A stretch of DNA of 64,000 nt. It comes from Belliella kenyensis. GTDB taxonomy: Bacteria > Bacteroidota > Bacteroidia > Cytophagales > Cyclobacteriaceae. This document shows positions 35,967 to 45,529 of the stretch, one piece after another. The stretch is from positions 347,978 to 411,977 of the forward strand of contig NZ_JAKZGR010000002.1 of NCBI RefSeq assembly GCF_022549675.1, in the 5' to 3' direction. A program made the position numbers and the translations under genes. Under the pieces are notes generated by a model. The model made no database searches. It had not been told where the DNA came from and saw only the letters and a program-made list of their open reading frames with translations. Positions within the stretch are counted from its first letter, which is position 1. The number at the start of each line of letters is the position of its first letter.

Positions 35967-35995
35967 AATCTCCTTGGTCAAAAACCAAGGAGATT
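35967..35995 (-). terminator. Strong terminator of the conjugation operon
   Basis: AATCTCCTTGGT at 35967-35978 pairs perfectly with 35984-35995 across a 5-base loop. On the minus strand the stem is followed by a T run (the A tract at 35962-35968). It stands about 30 bases after the last gene of the operon. Confidence 0.85.
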
Positions 35996-36026
35996 CCACA
36001 ACATCAAATAATCCGCATTCCATCCA

Positions 36027-36827
36027 TTAAACCTTTCTACCCTTGCTTGCTTTAGGGGCTCTAGGTGTAGTAGGAAGTTTAGGTGCTACCTTATTGTCTC
36101 GCATTTCCTGCTTGTTTAACACTTTTTTTTTTGAATCTTCCAAGTCGTTTCCTGCTTGATCAAGTTTGAGTGTATTGGTCTTTACCGTCCTCATTTGACT
36201 GTCATAAACATTCACTGCTTTAAACTTGGGATTGGCCTCAATAAACATGATCTCTTCTTTGCCATCCTTTTCCATGGTTACTGGATAGACATTTCCCTTA
36301 GCCACGGCTTTGAGCATCCATTCCATTTTGTTTTCATCATGCAGCTCTTTTATGGGCAACTCATGGAGAACCTTTTTAAGGTCAAAACCATAGTTTTCAT
36401 GGTATTGGTTAAGCTTAAAATTGCCATTTTCCTCTTTCACCGACAGGTCAAGTTGGAGCCAAGCTTTGTAAGGCTCATTTTCTGCATTTAGTAAACTTTT
36501 CTCTACGGCTCTTCCTTCGATCAGGTTAAAGGCTTCTTTGGCCGTTACCCCTTGATTTTGGTAAAAGGTGTGCTCCTTGTAGGGAATGGAAGGGTTTGGA
36601 TTGTGTAATATTACATCCATTTTATTGAAGAAAAACCGTTCATTCTGACTGGATTGGTTGAAATGAAGGTTGAAATCCATGTTTTTCTCTTCAAAATTCA
36701 TTCGAATCGGCAATTCAAAGGCCGTTTCTCCTTTTTTGATTTGGTTTTCCAAGGCTGTATTGAGTTTGTCTTCAAAACCAGCGTACTTTAACCGCTCTTT
36801 GAGGTATTCTAAATTTTCTTGATCCAT
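36027..36827 (-). CDS. Conjugation-region protein of unknown function
   Basis: A 266-residue soluble, charged protein without signal or membrane segment. The N-terminus is LEYLKERLKYAGFEDKLNTA, and the C-terminus is a lysine-rich disordered tail (PTTPRAPKASKGRKV). Proteins of this size follow traN in related Bacteroidota elements and resemble DUF3945/DUF4099-type element-encoded proteins, but I cannot name a function. It is the last gene before the operon terminator and starts 13 bases after traN. Confidence 0.72.
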   Translation of the reverse strand: MDQENLEYLKERLKYAGFEDKLNTALENQIKKGETAFELPIRMNFEEKNMDFNLHFNQSSQNERFFFNKMDVILHNPNPSIPYKEHTFYQNQGVTAKEAFNLIEGRAVEKSLLNAENEPYKAWLQLDLSVKEENGNFKLNQYHENYGFDLKKVLHELPIKELHDENKMEWMLKAVAKGNVYPVTMEKDGKEEIMFIEANPKFKAVNVYDSQMRTVKTNTLKLDQAGNDLEDSKKKVLNKQEMRDNKVAPKLPTTPRAPKASKGRKV

Positions 36828-36839
36828 GATGGTATTTGT

Positions 36840-37664
36840 TTACAGTTGAACATCGGCTAAGCGTTTAGCTTTGAGCACATGCTTGCCTTTAAGCTTTAAG
36901 GTGAGTGTTCTGTCCCCATGTTTTTCATTGAGCTGAAGGTGCAATTGTTTTTTGTCAGCAATGGTAAACTGGGGAAATGCCAGTATGACTACTTTAGGCT
37001 TTTGGGAAATGACTTGCTTGCCATTTTCAAAATAGTTGTAGGTATGCTCCAATGGTGTTGTTTGGCTGCTGGTTCTTTTGACCTGCTTTTTGTCTTTGAT
37101 CGTAGCTGTCAGCTCCTTGATTTCAAAAGGCAAGGGAGCGTTGTTCTCCAGTCCTAAGTGAAAATAGATCATGCCTTCTTGCTGGTAAATTCCTAGCAGT
37201 GACATCCGCATTTGGTATTTATTTACCCTTTTCTCGACTTTTACTTTGTTTCCGATGATCTGATGAACGGCATAGTGAAAGCTTACTTTGTTATGTTCAT
37301 TGTTCAAGAGGAGGTTTGCCCGTCCAGCTTCCAGCATGTGGTGGGTTGTCTTTAAAGGCCTATCAGCATAGCGAACCTCAAACTGGTAGAGCACACCCTT
37401 GTCAGTAATCACATGCAGGTTGGTGACTGGAAAGTACCGTACACCACCTTTGAGTTTGAGTACATTTCCAGCAACCTCATCTTTTTGAGCCAGCAAGGCC
37501 CTACTTCCACGATCTATGGAAATCACTTCTCCAGGAAATACGAGCACGGTCGTTTTATCCCAAGTTACTTCTAATGGGAAAGGTTGCTCCTGTGCCCACA
37601 AGCCTTTACAAGTCCAAAAGGAAATGAGAAGCAAACAGCTCAATTTTATCGTTAGTTTTCTCAT
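36840..37664 (-). CDS. traN: Conjugative transposon protein TraN
   Basis: A VirB9-like outer-membrane/periplasmic component (DUF4138). From the Met at 37662-37664 the protein has a good signal peptide (LTIKLSCLLLISFWTCKGLWAQ) and about 274 residues; an upstream in-frame start would overlap traM and spoil the leader. The mature part opens with LEVTWDKTTVLVFPGEVISI and GVRYFPVTNLHVITDKG, typical of TraN. The gene follows traM by four bases. Confidence 0.9.
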   Translation of the reverse strand: MRKLTIKLSCLLLISFWTCKGLWAQEQPFPLEVTWDKTTVLVFPGEVISIDRGSRALLAQKDEVAGNVLKLKGGVRYFPVTNLHVITDKGVLYQFEVRYADRPLKTTHHMLEAGRANLLLNNEHNKVSFHYAVHQIIGNKVKVEKRVNKYQMRMSLLGIYQQEGMIYFHLGLENNAPLPFEIKELTATIKDKKQVKRTSSQTTPLEHTYNYFENGKQVISQKPKVVILAFPQFTIADKKQLHLQLNEKHGDRTLTLKLKGKHVLKAKRLADVQL

Positions 37665-37668
37665 GGGC

Positions 37669-38907
37669 TTATGCTTTGTCAACGAGTAGGATAGGGTGAC
37701 CATGCTTGACATTCACTTTCTTAAGCTTGGTCTTTTTGCCCAAAAAGCCTCTTGCTGTTTCCACGCCTGTAGCTGCCAATTGTGCTTCTAAGCCCAAGCC
37801 TGCTTGAATGGGATTATACCCTTGAATGCCCTGAGCCATCCCTTCCTTACTGGCTTCCCGACCAATGGCACCGGGGATGGCTATGCCTGGCAGGGCATCT
37901 AGGCTGTACACTTCCATTTTGACAGGAATAAGGTAGTTTTCATGCCTGATGTGTTCAATTTGAATCTTGAGTCTTTCACCGTCCAGTTGACAAATCCCAT
38001 GTACCTGAGTCCCTTGTTGAAGTTGAATGCCATTGATTTCCAGGTCTTCAGAAAGTTGAAGCATGAGGCTACTTCCAGTTACAATCTGTTTGTCTTCAGC
38101 TACCACAGCTGGAAAGGCTGCGGGGATGGGCACTTCCATGATCACTTCACTGCTCAAGCCAAAAAATCCATTTTGTTCCTGCTCAACATCCCTGTCAGGC
38201 AGGTGATTCTCAGGCTTTACCTGCTTGGCTGCAAAAACGGGCAATATTTCTCTACTAGGCGCAGCAGCTACCTCTGGCAAATAGCGATCAGGATATTGTA
38301 AAGCCAGTACTTTATCCATCAACACTTCCAATTGCCTGAGTTCAGGATCAGGCTCTTGGAGGCTTTGTTGCATGCTTTGCATCAAATATTCCAGGCGATC
38401 AATTTCTGCGCTCATTTCTTGCTGATTATGGGATTGAACTTGAGATTGAACTTTGCCTAGGCTAGGGGCAAGGCTTGGTGTTGCTTGCCGAGGAAACTTA
38501 GGCATTTGATACAAGTCCTCTTGACTGGTCAAGGCGATGATGTGCTGAAGTTTTTCTTGGAGCTGCTCTTCTTGTGCTTTCAATGGCCTATTGGTCTCAA
38601 GCAGGTCGGTAGGATGGAGGTCTTCTACTTCTAATTCCTCTTGAAGGAAATCTGCATAAGGGTCTAATCTTTTTTCTTCCTTGACTTTTCGCTTTTGGAG
38701 CTGATCCAAGTCATAGGTAGACCATTTATTCAATGGGGTCTCTTCCAAGATGACATCTGGTAGGGAACTGTTGATGCCGGAGGAGGGATCTTCAGCTAGC
38801 AGCTGTCCCCCATGAAGGAATGGCATGGCCAGCAGCATCATGGGAATGACAATGATGGGCAAGCCCAAGAGAAATAGTTTGTAATTTTTCATTTGTTGAT
38901 TTTCCAT
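37669..38907 (-). CDS. traM: Conjugative transposon protein TraM
   Basis: A 412-residue VirB10-like channel subunit. One N-terminal membrane anchor (YKLFLLGLPIIVIPMMLLAMPF) is followed by a long charged linker rich in Gln and Glu (about 60-260) and a conserved C-terminal domain (VTGSSLMLQLSEDLEINGIQ, AIPGAIGREASKEGMAQGI). It spans the periplasm and connects the inner membrane to TraN. Position between the traL-like gene and traN is canonical. Confidence 0.92.
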   Translation of the reverse strand: MENQQMKNYKLFLLGLPIIVIPMMLLAMPFLHGGQLLAEDPSSGINSSLPDVILEETPLNKWSTYDLDQLQKRKVKEEKRLDPYADFLQEELEVEDLHPTDLLETNRPLKAQEEQLQEKLQHIIALTSQEDLYQMPKFPRQATPSLAPSLGKVQSQVQSHNQQEMSAEIDRLEYLMQSMQQSLQEPDPELRQLEVLMDKVLALQYPDRYLPEVAAAPSREILPVFAAKQVKPENHLPDRDVEQEQNGFFGLSSEVIMEVPIPAAFPAVVAEDKQIVTGSSLMLQLSEDLEINGIQLQQGTQVHGICQLDGERLKIQIEHIRHENYLIPVKMEVYSLDALPGIAIPGAIGREASKEGMAQGIQGYNPIQAGLGLEAQLAATGVETARGFLGKKTKLKKVNVKHGHPILLVDKA

Positions 38908-38911
38908 CGTT

Positions 38912-39262
38912 CTATTGTTTATGGTTGTACATCGTATAAATCATGGTAGTATCTACCCAAGGCCTTTCACCATGGATTTGAATCTGCATTGGTATGGCAT
39001 AAGTGGGGGGATAAGTTGGTAAAACAGCGGGAGTTTGATGCGCATACACCAAAAGGCAAAGCCCTAAAGAAGCCAATAGCAGCAAGCTTAAGCTTGATTC
39101 TTCCGTTTGCGCTTTAAACAAGCACTCAACACCTTTGTCAATTCCAGCAGGTTCAGTTAATCCAGCAAGTCCGATAACCTTCTGAAAGCAAGCAAGATCG
39201 CTTGAAGTGCCAGAACCTATTCCTATCCAGTTTTTCCAATCTATGATCCCCTTGTTTTCCAT
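38912..39262 (-). CDS. Small membrane protein at the traL position
   Basis: A 116-residue protein with one hydrophobic segment near residue 58 (LSLLLLASLGLCLLVYA). It lies between traK and traM, where CTnDOT-type operons carry traL, and starts 12 bases after traK. Sequence identity with TraL is not obvious to me, so the name is left open. Confidence 0.7.
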   Translation of the reverse strand: MENKGIIDWKNWIGIGSGTSSDLACFQKVIGLAGLTEPAGIDKGVECLFKAQTEESSLSLLLLASLGLCLLVYAHQTPAVLPTYPPTYAIPMQIQIHGERPWVDTTMIYTMYNHKQ

Positions 39263-39274
39263 TGCCTGAAATGA

Positions 39275-39901
39275 TTATCTTTTGCTGACCTTGATGTCTT
39301 GATTGTTAATGGTTTCCCAGTGTTCGATCAGGAAACCATGCGGGTTATTTTCAGACCTGTTAACCGCTCTAAGTTTCCCTTGGGTCACCAGGAGGCGAAG
39401 CACTTCAGAAGTGGTTCTGACAATTTTCTGCTTTCCATAATAGGTGAAATGGTATGGGTGGCTGTCCATTTCAAGTTTTAAGGAATCCATCTCTATTTCT
39501 TGGGAGACATTCCCTGCCAATACCTGGTTGTAGAAGCCTTTCTCTTGGAGGTTATCATAGGCCTTTTTAGCAGACTGATCTGCTAAGTAAAATGCCCTTT
39601 TCATTTGTTTGTGGATGTATTCCTCATCTGGGGAAAAGCTAAAGAAGTAATGGTGAAACATGCGTACATGGTTTTTAGCCTCTACCTGAAGCTGCGCATC
39701 CCTGTTGCTGGCAATGGCCTGAAAGACCTGATCATGGGCCATGATATAGACCTGTTGATTGATTTTATGGACCTCATAGCGGTGCAGAAAATAAATAAGG
39801 ACAGTCATCATAAAAGCTCCGATACAGGTAACTATGGCAACACTTTTTACCATGCTGAAAGCTGAATTGATGTTTCCCAATTGTTTGATAGGCTTGTACA
39901 T
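39275..39901 (-). CDS. traK: Conjugative transposon protein TraK
   Basis: A 208-residue VirB8-like protein with one N-terminal membrane helix (SVAIVTCIGAFMMTVLIYFL) and a periplasmic NTF2-like domain (NHVRMFHHYFFSFSPDEEYI, ALYL-type segment FYLADQSAKKAYDNLQEKGF). The pattern of LGNINSAF at the N-terminus is typical of TraK. It is five bases downstream of traJ. Confidence 0.92.
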   Translation of the reverse strand: MYKPIKQLGNINSAFSMVKSVAIVTCIGAFMMTVLIYFLHRYEVHKINQQVYIMAHDQVFQAIASNRDAQLQVEAKNHVRMFHHYFFSFSPDEEYIHKQMKRAFYLADQSAKKAYDNLQEKGFYNQVLAGNVSQEIEMDSLKLEMDSHPYHFTYYGKQKIVRTTSEVLRLLVTQGKLRAVNRSENNPHGFLIEHWETINNQDIKVSKR

Positions 39902-39906
39902 AAGGC

Positions 39907-41016
39907 TTACTTGATCAGTTTTTTGACTAGCAAAGGAGCACCTATGGCCATGGCTGTTGCCTTGTGTAGGAGGCTATCCCTTCCTCCAGGGTTGATGATG
40001 TAATTGGCTACAGAAGGCACGGTGAAATAGCCGATGATGGCGATGACCAAGAAGATGAGGTAGGCGGTATCTGCTTGAGAAAAGAAGGTCTTCCCCTCAT
40101 TGCCGATTTGGGCAAGGTCTATCCTGAGCATGTTTTCTTGTATTTTAGAAATGATGGCTCCGAAGATATTGGCTATGGGCAACCACATAAAGACATTGAT
40201 GTACTTGGCTATCCAATGCTGCAAGGTTTGCTGGAAACCATCGAAGACAGACAGACCAAAAACCAAAGGTCCCAGGATAGAAAGTACGATCAAGTAGAAA
40301 GTCCTGATGGTATTGATGGCCAAGGAAGCCGCCATGAACAAGACTTGCAACACCTCGCTCATCCATCTTTTGATAGAGGATTGAAACTCATAGGCAGCCC
40401 TTTCCATGCTCATGCGAAACCCTGCGCTTATTGAATTCCAAAAACCGCCTTCACTCACAGGTTCTTCCTGTTCTGGGTTGGCGTATTTAAACCAAAGTTC
40501 ACTTTCATCCACCTGGCTGGAGGTTCCATACAGTTCCCCATAAAAACCTTCGTCCTGAATGCGCTTTTTTTCTTCCAACAATTTGGAAACGGTCAGGTTG
40601 GTGTCTTTGACCATGTGCTCAGTCACTTGAATGACTGGGTTCATGACCCCATTGATGAGGACAAGTACAGCAGGGAAAAGTAGGATCAGCATGCCCATGA
40701 CAAAAGGGCGCAACAAAGGATAAAAATCCACCGGTTCGGCTTGAGCGATGTGTTTCCAGACCCTTGAACCAATATAGAATATGGCTGCAAATCCAGCTAT
40801 GGCCCTTGAAACTCCAATCAACTGGCTGCTTAGCGGGATCATCTCCAGGTACAGCCCATCCAATACCTGATGGAAACTGCCCATCTCGGTAGTGCTGTGC
40901 TGTCCATAACTTGCCAATGGCATGAGCCCGCAAAGCAGCCATAGAAAGCATGAAAGCAAATATTTTCGCCTTAGGATCACCCTCCTTGCAATACGCATGT
41001 ACATTTGTCTTATCAT
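39907..41016 (-). CDS. traJ: Conjugative transposon protein TraJ
   Basis: A 369-residue VirB6-like polytopic inner-membrane protein with a signal-like first helix and about five later transmembrane segments (IGVSRAIAGFAAIFYIGSRV, VMGMLILLFPAVLVLINGVM, VLFMAASLAINTIRTFYLIV, YLIFLVIAIIGYFTVPSVA). The C-terminus with YIINPGGRDSLLHKATAM is a TraJ hallmark. Its start overlaps the upstream gene by four bases. Confidence 0.92.
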   Translation of the reverse strand: MIRQMYMRIARRVILRRKYLLSCFLWLLCGLMPLASYGQHSTTEMGSFHQVLDGLYLEMIPLSSQLIGVSRAIAGFAAIFYIGSRVWKHIAQAEPVDFYPLLRPFVMGMLILLFPAVLVLINGVMNPVIQVTEHMVKDTNLTVSKLLEEKKRIQDEGFYGELYGTSSQVDESELWFKYANPEQEEPVSEGGFWNSISAGFRMSMERAAYEFQSSIKRWMSEVLQVLFMAASLAINTIRTFYLIVLSILGPLVFGLSVFDGFQQTLQHWIAKYINVFMWLPIANIFGAIISKIQENMLRIDLAQIGNEGKTFFSQADTAYLIFLVIAIIGYFTVPSVANYIINPGGRDSLLHKATAMAIGAPLLVKKLIK

Positions 41017-41642
41017 GGTTGAAGCTGTTCTAAGGTGCTGAGTGAAGCCTTTTGGGTATTGCGCTTATGCCCCAATACTTTGATGTCAGTATTGAAAGTC
41101 AGCAGGAATCGAAACATGGACTGTGTTTCAGCATGTATTTTATCAATGGCCTGAAGCCTTTCTTTGTCTGACATGGTCAAATTTCCCGCAGTGATGATTT
41201 GGATCACCTCATCGAGGTTCCTGAGGGAAAGTCTAAACAGGTTTTGATATACTGCCGAGAGGTAATCCAGTTCCTGCATGCTGTAGACCCCCGTGGAAGC
41301 AAAATCTTGAAAGCTTCTCCTGTAAGTCTGTACAATGGCTGACTGGAGTTGGACAATGTCTCCCACCTTGCGGTAGTTTCTTACCTGAGGATTCACTTGA
41401 CTTAGGCCATCCATAAATGCTTTGTGCAAACTGAAATTGCCTTGGCTTAAGTCTCTGATACTATTATAGCCTTGGGTCAATACCTGATAGCCACTGAGCA
41501 TGTTGCGGTAGATGCCACGGAATTGCTCCAATTTCTCTACGTTGAGGAGCAATTGTACCACCTCTTGATCTTGTGCTTGCAGCTTAAAGCTCTTGCCACA
41601 GCACAAGATGATACAGAGCAGTAAGGTTGTTGTGAGTTTCAT
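41013..41642 (-). CDS. Exported VirB5-like conjugation protein
   Basis: A 209-residue exported helical protein with a signal peptide (LTTTLLLCIILCCGKSFKLQAQ). The mature part contains the block MLSGYQVLTQGYNSIRDLSQ and GNFSLHKAFMDGLSQV that also appears, diverged, in the next two genes. Members at this place are sometimes labelled TerB-like, but a structural surface or pilus-tip role like VirB5 is more likely given the setting. It overlaps traJ by four bases. Confidence 0.78.
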   Translation of the reverse strand: MKLTTTLLLCIILCCGKSFKLQAQDQEVVQLLLNVEKLEQFRGIYRNMLSGYQVLTQGYNSIRDLSQGNFSLHKAFMDGLSQVNPQVRNYRKVGDIVQLQSAIVQTYRRSFQDFASTGVYSMQELDYLSAVYQNLFRLSLRNLDEVIQIITAGNLTMSDKERLQAIDKIHAETQSMFRFLLTFNTDIKVLGHKRNTQKASLSTLEQLQP

Positions 41643-41671
41643 TTGAGTTTCATTTGAATTTCATTTGAATT

Positions 41672-42325
41672 TCATTTGTTTAGGATGTTTTGAATGACTT
41701 GATTTTCACGTCGAATGGCTGATCCATAGGCAGCATAGAAGGAGAGCATGTTGTTCAATGCCACCAGGTCTTCCCTGATGTCTTGAAGTTCCGCTTCCAG
41801 GGCCACAAAGGCTTCGACCCTTTCCGCCTCGTTCATCTGAAATGCATTGTTCCTCAGCAATATTTCCATTTGGGAAGCATTAGCCAATACCTTTTCAAGC
41901 ATGCCTGCATAGACTTCCACCAATACCAAGTGATCGGAAGTTTTAAGGGACATGCCTGTAAGGCTTTGCCTTGCCCTGTTGATTTGCTGGCTTAGGGAAA
42001 GGTAGGTGGTCGTGAAGGCTGTGGCATTTGCCAAAGGGCTTAATCGAGGACTAAAGCCCAGTAGGGTCTGAAGTTGCTGGTTGTGCAAGCTAAATTCTCC
42101 TGCTTTCACATCCCTGATGAGTCCACTTCCAGCCTGAAAGGTATCATAGCCTCTTTTCAAAGCATTACCATAGAGTTGCAAAGCTGCAATTTGGGTTATC
42201 AGGTAATTTCGTTGCGTACGTTTAGGCCTCAGCCATTCATTGGCATTCTGTGCCCATAGGTTATTGCCTGAAGGCAAAGACAGGCATAACAAGCAAAGCA
42301 ATGTAAGCATCAAATAGGTCCTCAT
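41672..42325 (-). CDS. Exported helical conjugation protein (paralogue)
   Basis: A 217-residue exported protein with a signal peptide (YLMLTLLCLLCLSLPSGNNLWAQ). The region ALQLYGNALKRGYDTFQAGS and VKAGEFSLHNQQLQTLLGFS parallels the GYQ-x-GNFSLH block of the gene at 41013, pointing to an ancient duplication. It overlaps the upstream gene by four bases. Function beyond the transfer apparatus is not known to me. Confidence 0.75.
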   Translation of the reverse strand: MRTYLMLTLLCLLCLSLPSGNNLWAQNANEWLRPKRTQRNYLITQIAALQLYGNALKRGYDTFQAGSGLIRDVKAGEFSLHNQQLQTLLGFSPRLSPLANATAFTTTYLSLSQQINRARQSLTGMSLKTSDHLVLVEVYAGMLEKVLANASQMEILLRNNAFQMNEAERVEAFVALEAELQDIREDLVALNNMLSFYAAYGSAIRRENQVIQNILNK

Positions 42326-43026
42326 GGTTGTAAGTTTTGCAGGGTCTGGTGTTCCTTTCTCAGGTTGTTTCTGTATTGGCTGATCAACAGGTTGTGCCTA
42401 TTGTATCTTCTGAGTTCATCGTAATTGAGCTGTATGGCCAAGCCCAATTGGTGAATCTGTTCAAGCCTTGAAGCATCTCCCATGTTGCTGAGTTGGTCTT
42501 TCATCAAGAAGGCCAATTGGTCTAAGTGTTTGATGGATTCCTCAAGGATACCACCATAGATTTGTTGCTTGCGGTTAAGTTCTTGTGGCGTGAAATTCCC
42601 CGAGCTTGACAGCAAGCGCCAAGTATCTTGATAGGCACCAACCAAAGCAGCCTGTGTTTGGGCAATGTCCTTAAGCCTTTGGTATTGGGAAATAATGGAT
42701 TTAACCCGCCACAACCCTTGATAATAATCCTGATAAAGGGTTTGCTGTCTATTAGTCCAATCCGCTATTTCTTCCAAGCGCAATTTGGAAAGTGCATTTT
42801 CTATGGTTTTCTGGGTGTTTTGAAGCCATATGCTTTCATTCTGTAAGCGTTGGATCCTAAGGTCTACCGCTATGATGACCCTTTTGATTCCCTGCTTGAT
42901 CACTTCGGCAATCACTAGGGGAGCTGCCTGAGCTGGCTTGGGTTCAGCGCAAACCATCAAGCTGAGTAACAGCAAGCATAAAGTTTTGGACAGGACATAC
43001 TGTCGCAAGTTTGGGTTGATTTTCAT
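42322..43026 (-). CDS. traI: TraI-like exported protein of the conjugation operon
   Basis: A 234-residue exported protein of the DUF4141/TraI kind, found directly after traG in CTnDOT-style operons. After the signal peptide (LCLLLLSLMVCAEPKPAQA) comes VIAEVIKQGIKRVIIAVDLR and long amphipathic helices (YYQGLWRVKSIISQYQRLKD, GGILEESIKHLDQLAFLMKD). VirB5-like function is inferred from position and shape. With the next two genes it makes a run of three exported helical proteins. Confidence 0.82.
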   Translation of the reverse strand: MKINPNLRQYVLSKTLCLLLLSLMVCAEPKPAQAAPLVIAEVIKQGIKRVIIAVDLRIQRLQNESIWLQNTQKTIENALSKLRLEEIADWTNRQQTLYQDYYQGLWRVKSIISQYQRLKDIAQTQAALVGAYQDTWRLLSSSGNFTPQELNRKQQIYGGILEESIKHLDQLAFLMKDQLSNMGDASRLEQIHQLGLAIQLNYDELRRYNRHNLLISQYRNNLRKEHQTLQNLQP

Positions 43027-43045
43027 GTCGCTTTAGTTTTTAGGG

Positions 43046-45529
43046 TTATCCATGGCTTTGTTTCTTATCTGCCTCATGCCTCAAGTCCAAAGCCATTTGC
43101 TGGATGGCTTTTTCACGATCCCCTGCATATTGGGCCGTCAAGGTGTCTAGCTTATGCTTCTCACTTTCTTCGGTGCTGTAGGTCAGGTATTCTTCTAGGC
43201 TCACCTCAGTCCTATACACCTTACTCACTGGGCCAAGTCCAATGAATACCTCCTTGTATTTCTTCCCCGGTTCATTGGCCTTGTTGATTGATAAGATCTG
43301 CATGCGTTCTTTGTCTGTTAGGCCTAAAAGGGTTTGGATCTGTTGGAACTTGTTTTGGTATTTGGCTTGATCCAGCAGGATTTTACAATCAGAATTGTTG
43401 ATGATGGCGTCTTTGACTACTGGGGAACTGATGATGTCATCCACTTCTTGGGTTACGACAATGGCCTCTCCAAAGAATTTCCGAACGGTCTTAAAGAGGT
43501 ACTTGATGTATTCAGCCATGCCTTCCTTGGCAATGGCCTTCCAAGCCTCTTCAATGAGGATGATCTTTCTAATGCCTTTGAGCTTTCTCATTTTAGAGAT
43601 AAAGATTTCCATGATGATCAAAGTCACCACAGGAAAAAGGATAGGGTGATCCTTGATGTTATCCAGCTCAAAGACAATGAAGGGTTGTTTCAATAAATCC
43701 AGGTTTTCCTTGGCATTGAGCAAGTAATCAAACTCTCCTCCTTTGTAGTAAGGCTTGAGCACATACAAGAAGTTATTCAAGTCAAAGTCCTTGTTATGTA
43801 CTTTCTCATTGGCTAGTTGTAAAGCAAACTCTTCTAGCAGGAACTCATAAAAAGTATCAAAGCAGGGGAAGACTGAAGGCTGCTTAGCCAAGTAATCATA
43901 ATAAGATTTCAAGGCATTGGAAATGGCTACGTATTCACTTCTGGTAAACAGCTCATCATCCTTTTTCCAAAGTGCCAACAAGAGTGTTTTCAAGCTTTCC
44001 TTCTTTTCGGTGTCCAACTGTTGTCCAGCCAGAAAAAATGGATTGAAATTGATGGGTTTGTCTTCTTGATAGGTAAAGTAGAAGCCTCCCACCAAGTCAC
44101 AAAGCCCCTTGTAGGAATGTCCCACATCGACCAACACCACATGTGCGCCTTGTTGGTAGTAGCTCCTGATCATGTGGTTGGTAAAAAAGCTTTTGCCAGA
44201 CCCTGAAGGGCCAAGGATAAATTTATTCCTATTGGTGATCCATCCCTTCTTGATGGGTTCATCCGAAAGGTCTACTTGGATGGGAAAGCCTGTAATTCTA
44301 TCTCCTAAGCGCACGCCGAACCTGCCTGCAGGAGCTTTGTATTGTGTTTCGGTGATCAGCAAACAGCTGGCAGGTTCAGCAAAAGTCACAAAGGATTCAT
44401 TCATGGGGAATGCTGCCTCATTGCCTGGCATGGATGCCCAATACAATTGCGGTGCACCAATGCTTTCTAGTTTAGGTAAAACGTCCATTTTAGACAGGGC
44501 TGCTGCGGCAAGGTTACGCAGTTGGGGGACCTTGCTTTTATCACTGGTCCAGCAGATCAGGTTAAAATGGGCTTTTACGGGTGTGCTACCTGCTTTGATG
44601 GCATGGTTCAAGTAGGCTTGGATATCATCGGCTGCCAGGGCATTCTCTCTGCTATAGGCAGACAGGGAAAATAGGCGCAATCTTTTGGCCTCCAATTGCT
44701 TCATCATTTCCAGCCTATCTTGGACAAATAGGTATTGATTGAAACAATGGCTGCAAGGTAAAAGACTGGCAATAGGAGCGGTATATCCTACTATGAAATT
44801 GCTGTTGTCTGTACTGTAAGCCTCATGGGTAGCACTGCTGGCAATTTGATTGGGAAGCAGTTGGGAATCAGCAATGGAGAACATGATAGGATACTTTCCA
44901 GCAATGTTCCAATCAGGATAAAACTGCAAGTCAGCGATCATGCTTGAGCCTTTGTTTTGGTTAAGGTTCAGTACGGCCTCTATGGGACTTTGCTCAGCAG
45001 TAAGTGCTTCACCACCTATCCTTTGGATGCCAATCCCTGCATCTTCCAAGAGTTGACAGCATTGACCAATTACCGTTTCCAATTCTTCCACAGCGGAAGG
45101 CATGGCCAGCTCTTTTGGGATAAGGTTTTTCCTCAACAGGTTTGACAAGGAAGAGTCCAGTAGTTTGGCTTCAGGATTTCTTTTGGTCAGCATAAGCAGG
45201 GATCGGTGTTTGAGTCCTGGCCTTTCATGAAAAAACAATTCACTGGCATTATCCAAAAAGTTGCTTTGCTCTGCCAAAGATGCTTTATAGCTAAAGTGGG
45301 TAAACCAATCTTGCTTGTGAAAGATGTACCCACTTGGCAGGAGCTTGATCGCCTTTACAAAAGCTTCTTGGATGGCATCATGTTGGGCTTGCCCAAGGGT
45401 AAACACTTCTGGCAGCGATAAGCTAAAACAGGCCGTTAGGTCTGCCTGCTTAGAAATAATCAGGTCTTGTGCTACTGCATAGATGGGAAATAGCGCTTCC
45501 ATTTCCCTGCTTTCTTTTTGACTGATCAT
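43046..45529 (-). CDS. traG: TraG, VirB4-type conjugation ATPase
   Basis: An 827-residue cytoplasmic/inner-membrane ATPase that powers assembly of the transfer channel. Walker A is FILGPSGSGKSFFTNHMI near residue 440 and Walker B is RKIILIEEAWKAIAKEGMAE near 650, followed by VRKFFGEAIVVTQEVDDI with the TQE segment. The N-terminal half has the CagE/TraG-like domain. The start overlaps traF by four bases. The gene appears intact. Confidence 0.95.
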   Translation of the reverse strand: MISQKESREMEALFPIYAVAQDLIISKQADLTACFSLSLPEVFTLGQAQHDAIQEAFVKAIKLLPSGYIFHKQDWFTHFSYKASLAEQSNFLDNASELFFHERPGLKHRSLLMLTKRNPEAKLLDSSLSNLLRKNLIPKELAMPSAVEELETVIGQCCQLLEDAGIGIQRIGGEALTAEQSPIEAVLNLNQNKGSSMIADLQFYPDWNIAGKYPIMFSIADSQLLPNQIASSATHEAYSTDNSNFIVGYTAPIASLLPCSHCFNQYLFVQDRLEMMKQLEAKRLRLFSLSAYSRENALAADDIQAYLNHAIKAGSTPVKAHFNLICWTSDKSKVPQLRNLAAAALSKMDVLPKLESIGAPQLYWASMPGNEAAFPMNESFVTFAEPASCLLITETQYKAPAGRFGVRLGDRITGFPIQVDLSDEPIKKGWITNRNKFILGPSGSGKSFFTNHMIRSYYQQGAHVVLVDVGHSYKGLCDLVGGFYFTYQEDKPINFNPFFLAGQQLDTEKKESLKTLLLALWKKDDELFTRSEYVAISNALKSYYDYLAKQPSVFPCFDTFYEFLLEEFALQLANEKVHNKDFDLNNFLYVLKPYYKGGEFDYLLNAKENLDLLKQPFIVFELDNIKDHPILFPVVTLIIMEIFISKMRKLKGIRKIILIEEAWKAIAKEGMAEYIKYLFKTVRKFFGEAIVVTQEVDDIISSPVVKDAIINNSDCKILLDQAKYQNKFQQIQTLLGLTDKERMQILSINKANEPGKKYKEVFIGLGPVSKVYRTEVSLEEYLTYSTEESEKHKLDTLTAQYAGDREKAIQQMALDLRHEADKKQSHG

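Noticed and set aside
40075..40434. 119-codon frame on + inside traJ
   Set aside because: Shadow of the clearly conserved traJ reading frame.
44172..44615. 147-codon frame on + inside traG
   Set aside because: Antisense to the traG Walker A region; no independent evidence.
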